A stretch of 30,825 nt of DNA from a virus. The notes under the pieces are model-generated. The model was given only the letters and a program-made list of their open reading frames with translations, did not search any database and had not been told where the DNA came from. A program made the translations under genes and the position numbers. Of the stretch, positions 1 to 8,681 are shown one piece after another. The number at the start of each line of letters is the position of its first letter. Positions within the stretch are counted from its first letter, which is position 1. Location: the IMG/VR virus record IMGVR_UViG_3300043448_000052, positions 1 through 30,825 of that record. One strand, 5' to 3'.

Positions 1-3000
1 ATTGTTCTGAAGTTTGTACCAAACATCATGTCATAACGTACAGCATCCATAACTAATAGAACATCACGCTCACACTTTTCTACGTTATAGTTAAAGCACT
101 CATATACAGTACCAGTACCACTACCGTTAGCTGTAGCTGTAAACACTGTGTCTTCTTCACCGTCTGGACTACCAATGGTTGTCCATGGTGTATCACCACC
201 TGACACAATCTTATAACGCTTACCAGCTGTTATGCTTGTAGCATTAACAACTGTATCACTAGTGAACCATAGTGTCCATGCACCTACTGGTGTAATTGTA
301 ACACTAGCTGATCCAGCTGGTAATAGAGGTCCAGAATCTAAAGTTTCTGGTGTTCTAGCACCCACTGTGTCATTTGGATTAGCCATTCTTTGTTGTGACT
401 TGACCCACTCAGTTAGTTTAGCACCTAAGTTAAATCTTGGCAAATAACCTGTACTTGCTGGATCACTGGTCTTGTATAACTCAATTAAGTCATTTGGAGT
501 TTTTAGACTTAAATCAACCCAACCAATACTTGGAGCTACATTTGCTGGAGTCGGTGATCTGTAAGCACCTACGTTATTAATCAAGTTTCTTACAACATAT
601 GCTAAATTCTTAGCAGTTTGAGCACCAGCAACACTGCCAGCATCACCTTGAACTTGAGGAATAACTACTTGTAATTGACTTACATCCTTACCTTGTGCTA
701 CTAATTCTACTAGGTCTTTTAAGTATGTGTAAGCAGCAATTGTAGCAGCAACATCATCACCACTAATTGTTGGTGTTGTTGGACCATCATTCTCTGATAG
801 ATCTGTTGCACGACTGCCTCTGTAATAAGCACCACCAGCAATAATACTTTCCATATTACCACCGTAGGTCATATCATAGTATAACGCATCTAAAATCAAG
901 TCTAGATCTCTTAGACACTTGCTTTCGTTAAATGCTAGGGTATTAAATGTAGCATCTGTTCTTAATTTCTTCAATACTTCAATCTTTAAGAACTCTCTGT
1001 TACTTTCAAGTAAGTTTCTAGCATAACCATATGTAGCCAAACGACTTACATTATAGCCTGTTGGGCTTGGTAACACATATGTTGGGATAGCTTTTAGACC
1101 TTTATCCACAATACGAATTAATAGATCCATTCTATCACTTACACGTTCTACTGCTGTAGCATTTGTATTAACTAGATCAACTAATTTTTCTTTTAGTAAT
1201 CTAAATGCTTCTAAAGTAGCTGTTTTCTGTTCTCCAATAGCTAGAGCAGCTTGAGCACGATAGTAAGCACGAGCAGCAGTAATTGTACGGAAATTACTGT
1301 CAAACATCATATCAAAACGTACTGCGTCAATTATACTGACAATATCCTCCTCACAGTCTGCAACTCTGTAGTTTAACTCTGGGAAACGATCACTGATATA
1401 AGTTGTAATGCTTTGTTTTACAGTGGTCTTGTTTGTATCTAAATCATCACTTAGATCAACTAGATCAGCATCAACCCAATCAGTATCAGCTTCAGTCTCA
1501 GTTGGATCAGTTACAGTGTTATCAATGTAAGCAATTATGTTTTGAATTCTAGCAGCAGCAAATGCACCTGCGCCAGCATTACCTGCTTGACCACTCTTGT
1601 TTTGCTCTGGAATAGCACTGTTTAGTAGATCAGTAAACGCATCTTTAACTAGTTCAAATGTAGCAATACTACCATCTTTCTGAGTTGTTAGTACTGTATT
1701 TGCTACTACACGATAATAAGCATTACCTGCTAGTTGACTGCGATAATTGCTGCCAAATAGTAAGTCATACTTGACTGCATCAACTACTGCGTCAATATCT
1801 TCTTCACAGTTAGTTTTTGTACCACCAGTATAATTAATATCTGGGAACTTGGTTGTTAGCAGTGTATTAACCTTAGCCTTAACAGCGTTTTTCCATGCTG
1901 TTGTGAATAATGCTGTTACATCTGTTAGATCAGTACTTACCCAACTTGTATCTGGAAGAACTACTGCTGGAATAGCATTGCCGTTAATTTTCTCAACAAT
2001 AATGTCATCAATTAGTGCTCTCGCTGCTGTAGCAGCCGCATTTGAACCAGCTGTACTAATAATTTGTACAACACGATTCTGTTCTACACTAACTGAATCA
2101 ACTCTCTGTGCTAAAATAACACTTTCTAGTACGCTAGCCATGTAAGTAAAGCCATTAGCTGTAGCTGTTACTTCACCTGCTCCTAATGTTGAGCTTGCTG
2201 TATAATATGCTTCAGCTGCTAGAGTTGTAGCACTTGTACCACCGTATGTTAAATCATAAATTACTGCGTCTAAGATTAAATCAATATCTCTTTCACATGT
2301 AGTTTTGTTATAAGATGGTGGAGTTGGTTGATTATCAATATAAGCAATTGTTTCTGCTCTGATGAAATCTCTATTAGCAACTACTAAATTACGAGCATCT
2401 TGATAACCTGCTACACTAGCATTATCAGTGCCACCTGTTGGTATAGGCATTGTGAATGGTCTTGCTGGAGTGAATCCTTGGCCATCACGTAGAATCTTAA
2501 TAACAAGATCCATGCTTGCTTCTACTCTTGCCTTGGCCACAAACTTGCTGCTGCTTACGCTTACGTCTTTTAGCTGTACTACTTGTGCTAGTACGTCTTT
2601 CATACGCTCATAAGCTGCTACTGTTTGAATAATTTGCTTTGGGATTGTACTCTTTGGAGTAACAGCACCGTCAAAATAAGCAATAGCTGCCTGTGTTGTA
2701 TCTACGTTACCACCATATAATAAGTCATAGCATAGAGCATCAATTAGGAAGCCTACATCACGAGCACACTTATCTTTGTTATAAGCAAAGTTTAAGTCTA
2801 CAAAGTCTGTAACTTGATTCTTTAATCTTGTAACATTTGTAGCATCTGCTAGTTTGTTAAAGAATACTTTTAGATTTACATCTGCCCAATCTGTATCTGG
2901 TGTTACTAGAGCAGCGTCAATATCAAAACCGCTGACATAAGCACCTTCGTCATCAAATACTGTTGGACTATCCACATAATCCTCAATGATACCAATTAGA

Positions 3001-6000
3001 GCACTGGCTACTGTTCCATCTGTAGCTGGTGGTGTAGTTACTGGTTGGCCTGTGGCTGTACCTAGTGCTACCTGTTCTATCAATGTACCTAGTTGAGCAT
3101 AAGCGGCAACTGTTAGAGCTTGCTCATCACTGCCTAAAGCAAGATTAACACCACTTGTACCACCATAATAAGCACGAGCAGCAACAATAGTTTCCATATT
3201 GCCGCCGTAGGTCAAGTCATAACGTACGGCATCTAAGATATATTCTACATCTCTACGACATGCTGTTTCATTATAAGTAACACCCTCAAAATCCCCACTT
3301 GGAGCAATCTCACCATTGATCCAACTAATGATTTCATCTTCAATCCAATCACGATTGGCTTCAATAATATCACGGGCTAATAGTCTATCTGTTTCTGTAG
3401 CATCTAAATCTGTTGGATCTGTAATGATTAGCTTATTGCCCATTGGCTCAGCTGCTAGACCATTCTCAAGGATCTTAAGTACTAGATCCATACCACGACT
3501 TACACGCTGTGTAGCTAGACTTTCTGCTGGGGTTGGATTGTCTGCATCTACTGGTTTAACTAGATCCAATAACTTTTCTTTCAAGTATTGGAAGCTGGCT
3601 AATGTTGCTGACTTTTGATCCTTAACAACTACGCTAGCCATAGCACGATAGTAGCTGCGACCAGCAATCATACTACGGAAGTTGCTGTTGAATAGCATGT
3701 CATAATTAATAGCTTCAATTACGTAGCCTACATCACGACGGCATTTAGCTCTATCGTAACCAAATAGTACATAATTTTCATCTACATAATTTGTAACAGC
3801 TTCTTGAGTTTCTTCTCTCTTGGCCTGTAGTGCGTTGTGAGCATCCAAGCTCTTTGGATCAACCCAACTTAGGTCTGGGTAGCTGGCCTGTGTAGCTACG
3901 TTAGCTTCTAGTGTTGAGTCATCACGTAGTACATTGATAATAAAGTCAATGCCTAGGCTCATTTCACGAGCAGCATTTGCGCTTCCGTCACTGCCATTTG
4001 GACTGCGTGTTTGAGTTGTTGTATTACCAACAGCTGGTGCCCAAATACCATCTTCAGCTACTACTTTTACAACTACTCTTAGATATTCATATGCTCTAAT
4101 TGTAGCAGTAATTTCGTCTGCTTGATTGCCTAACTGACTGACAGCACCAACAAAGTAACTTTCTGCTGCTACTCTTGATTCTAATGTACCGCCATAAGTT
4201 GTGTCATAATAAACAGCATCTAAGATCAATCCTAGATCACGACGGCATTTATCAAAATCAAAACCAGCTGGGAATGTATAAGCACCTGATCTTACAACTT
4301 CAAATCTCATTGAACTTGTTCTACCAGTAGTACCACCTGTTGTTTCAAGAGCTGTGCCATCAAGATTTACCAGTGTAAACTTAAGGTCGTTACCACTATT
4401 TGTAACAACACTGACCTTATATGTACTTGGGCTAGCATAACCACCAATACTACTTGTACCAAATGTTGATCCACTAATTCTTACTAGATCACCTACATCT
4501 AATTCAGTACCAGCTGTCCATGCTGCTGTAGCGTTGCTCATTATAAATCTACCATCTGTAAAGAATGCTTGTACACCATTTACTGGAGAACCATCCTTTT
4601 CAAAGAATACATCACCTGGTAGTCTTTCTAGTCCTGGTGTATTGATATAAGCAAGAACATCATCAATGATAAAGTCTCTGTTCTTTTCTACTAGGTCACG
4701 AGCACGTTTAAACTCAACGCTACGACCTTTCTCTGGGAAAGGAATAATATACTTAGGTACTGCGCTTTCACCTTTGTCTAGAATCTCAAGGATAATATCC
4801 ATGCTGCGTTGTACACTATTGACTGCTAGGTTATTATTTTTAACAATAGCAACTAGCAATTTCTTAAGATGTGTAAATGCACCTAGTGTGGCTAATTTTT
4901 GATTTCCTGTAACCTTAGCAGCATTTGCTCTTAGATAAGCACGACCTGCTGTAATACTACGGAAGTTACTTAGGAACATCAGGTCATAACCAACAGCATC
5001 AATAATTAGACCTGTGTCACGACTACATTTTTCTCTGTCAAATTCATTTAGTGTAAAGTTAGCGTCAATGTAGGCTACAACTTCATCCTTAATAAATTCT
5101 ACGTTAGCACGTAGGATATCAACTGCTGTCTTATGATCCCAATCTTCTTCATTACTTCTTACTGGAATTGGATAAGTTAGAGCTGGAACTGTGGCTGTTG
5201 TTTCTGTTAGTCCGCTAGCACCTGTTCTAGCCTTATCTAAGATATCAATAATGATATCAAATCTTGTGCTAATTTCTTCTTTGGCAGATGGGTTAACAAT
5301 TCTTGCTAGTGTAATACTCTTAGCTGCCTTCAAACTGGCCACTGTTTGTACTTTTTGTGCTCCAACTACTTCACTAGCATAGGCACGTAGGTAACTGATA
5401 GCACTATTAATTGTTTTATAGTTACTGCCAAATACCATATCACTTAGGATAGCATCTAAAATAAGACCTACATCTCTGTAGCACTTTGGCTTATTAAAGC
5501 TAAAGTTGTCAAAGAAGCTGTTAGCCATAAACTTAATTGTTTCTGTCTTAATATCTTCTTTAGCTGCTAGCACCGCATCACGGATTGCCTTGTATGTTGT
5601 TGGCTGATATGTAACAGTTGGGTAACCTGTTGTGGTTGTACCAAGTGTTAAGTCTGTTGCTGTATTAACACGAGCAAATTGTGTATCACCATCACTGATT
5701 GTATACCAATTTTGGTTAATATAGGCCAACATTTCAGCACGGATAAAGTCACGATTAGCTAGTAATAGATCAAAGGCACGCTGCTTGTTAACATCTGAAC
5801 TGGCAGTTAGACCAATTGGCTGCTTGAGTCTTTGAATACTATCCTCACTATTATCTGGACCTTCTTGTAAAATTTCGTTAATAATGTCAATCAAGTTACC
5901 AATAGCAACAACTTCACTACCTGTAGCTGCTGGTAAATCTGTACGCTGTGGTACAGCTGGTTGCCATGGATTTGGAACTGGACTACATGTTAATACATCA

Positions 6001-8618
6001 CGTAGTAGTTCTTTCATATACTTGTAGGCATTTACTGTTTGCTTGATTTGATTTGGTAATACACTCTTTAGTACATTTGATTCTTCATTAAAGTCAAAGT
6101 AATAAATGCCTGCTGTAACAGCTTGACGATTACCACCATGTACTAGGTCAAAACAGATACTATCTACAATATAACCTACATCTCTGCTACATTTAACTTT
6201 GTCAAAATCAAAGCCAGGATAAGCACGACTTAGATAATTTACTACATCGTTTCTAATCCATTGCTTGTTAGCCTGTAAAATGTCAAATGCTTGATCTAGA
6301 TATTGATCAGCTAGACGTTTTCCATTTGGCTGAATAAAGTCACTTGTACCAACAATTTCTGTAGCAATTTGTCTTAAGAATACACTAAACAATGCTCCAA
6401 GTCTATTAACTTGAGTTTGTGTTGTAGCAACTAGATCAACACCAAGAACTGTTTTAACTTGTTGTTCATTAGCTTGAGTTACTTCAATTGTATCTAAAAT
6501 AACTACACGCTGACTAAACAACTGGCTACGACCATAAGCATCAATAGTAGCTGGAACTTCTTCACTGCTACGTAGTTCACTTAGACCACTAGCATAGTTA
6601 TAATATCTCTTAGCAGCATCTAATGTCTGGCTATTACCACCATATACTAAGTCATAACAAATAGCATCAATTGTGTAACCTAGGTCACGAGCACAGGTTG
6701 TTTCACTATAACCATAAGCAACTACTTCTGGATATGTTCTATTAATGTACTCAATTACTTCAGCTTTCACGAACTCTTTGTTATATTGTAAGTTCTTAAC
6801 TAGATTGATTACAGTTTCATCACTATCTTGTTGACTTGGGAACACTAGTTTGTTAGCATCACTACTTGTTGGATTCAAAAGATCTGTAATATAAGCTACA
6901 CCACCACCATTAGCTTCTGTCTTAAGAGCTGTGGTAATAATTTCAAAATTAGCTTGTACTCTTGCTAGTAGAGTAGCATCTTCCTGTACTAGAGGAACAA
7001 TTTTATCTCTAGCAAACTTGAAACCTTCAATAGTAGCTGTAGTTTGGCTATCATCAATTGTTAAATTATCTGGAGTAGCTGTCAAATATGTAATAGCTGC
7101 CTTAATACTCTTATAGTTTGTACCTAAAATAATATCATCTGCTACAGCATCAATGACTAACTCAACATCTCTCTTACACTTAGATTGAATAAAATTAATG
7201 CTAGGATAATTTTTCTTAATAAATGCCACTGTATCATCAGCAATTTGAGCCTTACGATCTAGGATCTGTTCTCTAAGAGTCTTATATTCTGGCTCTGCTG
7301 CATCAAGGTCAGGACCAATTACTAGACTTGGACTTACTGGGCCTTCACTGATAATTCTTGAAACAATTTCAAATTCCTCACCAACAATTCTCTTGGCAGT
7401 TGCTCTAAGAGCGTCGGTGGTATAACCTAAATTAACTACACTGGCTGAGTTACCTGGACTAAATGCAGCAAGTGTGCCATCTGATGGATTCTCAACCAAA
7501 CGAGTAGCAGCGATTTGAGCACGTTTAATAGCTGCGGCTGTTTGAGCCTGTTGTTGAATTCCTGTTGTAATACCGTCTTTGGCCCAATAACGTAGACCTG
7601 CGAATGTACTTTGAGTAGTACCTTCATACAATAGGTCAAAGGCTAAGCCATCAACGATAAGTCCGTTGTCTCTATCACATGTGGTTTGGTTGTAGTTGGC
7701 AAATAATACACCGTCACCAATGTTTGGACGCTTGGCTAAATTCTTAAATGTGATCTGACGACCAGCTGACTTCTTAACAACACCACGATATAATGGATCA
7801 CTGGCACCACGACTTACAAGACCGTAGTTACCAAATGAGCTGTTTGACAAGTTAACTGAACAGAAACCACCGTTCTCACACATAAAGCTAATGTCACAGC
7901 AAATTGTAAAGATGGAAACTAGCTGAGTATTACCTCTGTTCAACATATGGATACCAATACCACCTTGATTATATTGAGTAAACGCATCGCAAACCATTGA
8001 GCGTAAGCCAGTTGTCAATGCACCGTCAACACGCATACCTGTACCAGTGGTTGTAATACTTGTAACCGCTTGGGTGTATGGTGATGTCACGATCTCACCA
8101 GCACTACCGTCTGGTGGGAAACATACTGCCGCACTTGGGGCAATATGGCCTTTAAAGTTCATCTGGAAAATATAAGCACCGTTGTATACCCAGAAAATAT
8201 CCTTGGTTGGATTCTTTGGACGTACTGTGGCGTTACGCAAGTTGTCACCAACAATTGACACACGAGCTGGAACACGCAGTGGGTTATCTTCAATATATTC
8301 CCCACTCTTTAGAAATACTGTCGTACCAGGAGTCGCCACACTTAAGGCCTTTTTCAGGGTCAAAAAACTTTGACCTAAGGTCTTACCACTGTTGCTGTCG
8401 TCTCCACCTTTGCTAACATAAAGTACATTAGGTACTTCACTAGCACCGATCTCAATGATCTTTTGAATAGCAGCGGCACCTGCTGGTTGTTTAATCTCTT
8501 GTTTTGTAAAAAGTTTGCCGTCGGCTGTGTTAAGTGCTAATTCGCCAAGGTCAATACTGTCTAGTGATGGTACTTTGCCAGGTATATCACTACGCTTAAA
8601 TCTAATATTAGTGCTCAT
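1..8618 (-). CDS. Giant virion structural/fibre-like protein, C-terminus beyond window
   Basis: An open frame of 2872 complete codons runs from ATG 8618 (preceded by AAAGGA at a good distance) to the left edge without a stop, so the protein is longer still. Residues 24-40 carry the motif LGELALNTADGKLFTKQ, common at the start of phage fibre and structural proteins. About residues 66-300 start with YVSKGGDDSNSG and look like a right-handed beta-helix of the pectate-lyase type. From about residue 309 onward, 15 copies follow of a mainly helical unit with a core of the form C-x-R-D-x-G-L-I-x-D-A-x-x-Y-D. Larger, beta-rich insertions sit at about 120-450, 4290-4640 and 5530-5960. It is the last of a run of structural genes and has its own late-promoter-like site. 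A role in a tail fibre or other large virion appendage is an inference; that it is a virion protein is fairly safe. Confidence 0.85.
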   Translation of the reverse strand, partial: MSTNIRFKRSDIPGKVPSLDSIDLGELALNTADGKLFTKQEIKQPAGAAAIQKIIEIGASEVPNVLYVSKGGDDSNSGKTLGQSFLTLKKALSVATPGTTVFLKSGEYIEDNPLRVPARVSIVGDNLRNATVRPKNPTKDIFWVYNGAYIFQMNFKGHIAPSAAVCFPPDGSAGEIVTSPYTQAVTSITTTGTGMRVDGALTTGLRSMVCDAFTQYNQGGIGIHMLNRGNTQLVSIFTICCDISFMCENGGFCSVNLSNSSFGNYGLVSRGASDPLYRGVVKKSAGRQITFKNLAKRPNIGDGVLFANYNQTTCDRDNGLIVDGLAFDLLYEGTTQSTFAGLRYWAKDGITTGIQQQAQTAAAIKRAQIAATRLVENPSDGTLAAFSPGNSASVVNLGYTTDALRATAKRIVGEEFEIVSRIISEGPVSPSLVIGPDLDAAEPEYKTLREQILDRKAQIADDTVAFIKKNYPSINFIQSKCKRDVELVIDAVADDIILGTNYKSIKAAITYLTATPDNLTIDDSQTTATIEGFKFARDKIVPLVQEDATLLARVQANFEIITTALKTEANGGGVAYITDLLNPTSSDANKLVFPSQQDSDETVINLVKNLQYNKEFVKAEVIEYINRTYPEVVAYGYSETTCARDLGYTIDAICYDLVYGGNSQTLDAAKRYYNYASGLSELRSSEEVPATIDAYGRSQLFSQRVVILDTIEVTQANEQQVKTVLGVDLVATTQTQVNRLGALFSVFLRQIATEIVGTSDFIQPNGKRLADQYLDQAFDILQANKQWIRNDVVNYLSRAYPGFDFDKVKCSRDVGYIVDSICFDLVHGGNRQAVTAGIYYFDFNEESNVLKSVLPNQIKQTVNAYKYMKELLRDVLTCSPVPNPWQPAVPQRTDLPAATGSEVVAIGNLIDIINEILQEGPDNSEDSIQRLKQPIGLTASSDVNKQRAFDLLLANRDFIRAEMLAYINQNWYTISDGDTQFARVNTATDLTLGTTTTGYPTVTYQPTTYKAIRDAVLAAKEDIKTETIKFMANSFFDNFSFNKPKCYRDVGLILDAILSDMVFGSNYKTINSAISYLRAYASEVVGAQKVQTVASLKAAKSITLARIVNPSAKEEISTRFDIIIDILDKARTGASGLTETTATVPALTYPIPVRSNEEDWDHKTAVDILRANVEFIKDEVVAYIDANFTLNEFDREKCSRDTGLIIDAVGYDLMFLSNFRSITAGRAYLRANAAKVTGNQKLATLGAFTHLKKLLVAIVKNNNLAVNSVQRSMDIILEILDKGESAVPKYIIPFPEKGRSVEFKRARDLVEKNRDFIIDDVLAYINTPGLERLPGDVFFEKDGSPVNGVQAFFTDGRFIMSNATAAWTAGTELDVGDLVRISGSTFGTSSIGGYASPSTYKVSVVTNSGNDLKFTLVNLDGTALETTGGTTGRTSSMRFEVVRSGAYTFPAGFDFDKCRRDLGLILDAVYYDTTYGGTLESRVAAESYFVGAVSQLGNQADEITATIRAYEYLRVVVKVVAEDGIWAPAVGNTTTQTRSPNGSDGSANAAREMSLGIDFIINVLRDDSTLEANVATQASYPDLSWVDPKSLDAHNALQAKREETQEAVTNYVDENYVLFGYDRAKCRRDVGYVIEAINYDMLFNSNFRSMIAGRSYYRAMASVVVKDQKSATLASFQYLKEKLLDLVKPVDADNPTPAESLATQRVSRGMDLVLKILENGLAAEPMGNKLIITDPTDLDATETDRLLARDIIEANRDWIEDEIISWINGEIAPSGDFEGVTYNETACRRDVEYILDAVRYDLTYGGNMETIVAARAYYGGTSGVNLALGSDEQALTVAAYAQLGTLIEQVALGTATGQPVTTPPATDGTVASALIGIIEDYVDSPTVFDDEGAYVSGFDIDAALVTPDTDWADVNLKVFFNKLADATNVTRLKNQVTDFVDLNFAYNKDKCARDVGFLIDALCYDLLYGGNVDTTQAAIAYFDGAVTPKSTIPKQIIQTVAAYERMKDVLAQVVQLKDVSVSSSKFVAKARVEASMDLVIKILRDGQGFTPARPFTMPIPTGGTDNASVAGYQDARNLVVANRDFIRAETIAYIDNQPTPPSYNKTTCERDIDLILDAVIYDLTYGGTSATTLAAEAYYTASSTLGAGEVTATANGFTYMASVLESVILAQRVDSVSVEQNRVVQIISTAGSNAAATAARALIDDIIVEKINGNAIPAVVLPDTSWVSTDLTDVTALFTTAWKNAVKAKVNTLLTTKFPDINYTGGTKTNCEEDIDAVVDAVKYDLLFGSNYRSQLAGNAYYRVVANTVLTTQKDGSIATFELVKDAFTDLLNSAIPEQNKSGQAGNAGAGAFAAARIQNIIAYIDNTVTDPTETEADTDWVDADLVDLSDDLDTNKTTVKQSITTYISDRFPELNYRVADCEEDIVSIIDAVRFDMMFDSNFRTITAARAYYRAQAALAIGEQKTATLEAFRLLKEKLVDLVNTNATAVERVSDRMDLLIRIVDKGLKAIPTYVLPSPTGYNVSRLATYGYARNLLESNREFLKIEVLKKLRTDATFNTLAFNESKCLRDLDLILDALYYDMTYGGNMESIIAGGAYYRGSRATDLSENDGPTTPTISGDDVAATIAAYTYLKDLVELVAQGKDVSQLQVVIPQVQGDAGSVAGAQTAKNLAYVVRNLINNVGAYRSPTPANVAPSIGWVDLSLKTPNDLIELYKTSDPASTGYLPRFNLGAKLTEWVKSQQRMANPNDTVGARTPETLDSGPLLPAGSASVTITPVGAWTLWFTSDTVVNATSITAGKRYKIVSGGDTPWTTIGSPDGEEDTVFTATANGSGTGTVYECFNYNVEKCERDVLLVMDAVRYDMMFGTNFRT
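20..7700 (-). repeat. 15-copy protein repeat with invariant C-x-(R/E)-D
   Basis: Copies are centred near 60, 890, 1330, 1780, 2260, 2735, 3225, 3700, 4220, 4990, 5450, 6160, 6660, 7150 and 7660. Most are 440-520 nt apart; three gaps (about 830, 770 and 710 nt) hold extra domains. All 15 keep the Cys and the Asp three residues later, followed by (I/L/V)-D-(A/G/S)-x-x-(Y/F)-D in most. Two flavours recur: one with YGGN after the core and one with FxSNFR. Between cores are helical segments of the type ANRDFI and MDLVLKIL. Confidence 0.85.
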
Positions 8619-8654
8619 CTATTTTCCTTTAAAAGTGAAAAATTTTATACTTTT

Positions 8655-8662
8655 TATTTACC
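8655..8662 (-). promoter_or_regulatory. Late-promoter-like site GGTAAATA
   Basis: On the minus strand TTGGTAAATA lies 37 nt before the ATG of the giant gene, in the short gap after the 633-aa gene. It resembles the T4 late -10 element TATAAATA and repeats the TTGGTAAATA found at 15967-15976. Function is inferred from position and similarity. Confidence 0.5.
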
Positions 8663-8681
8663 AAAAAAGCAGAAAATACTG

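Noticed and set aside
1-8618. Several separate genes rather than one giant gene
   Set aside because: The same minus-strand frame stays open over all 15 repeat units I translated up to the left edge, with no stop and no convincing internal gene start.
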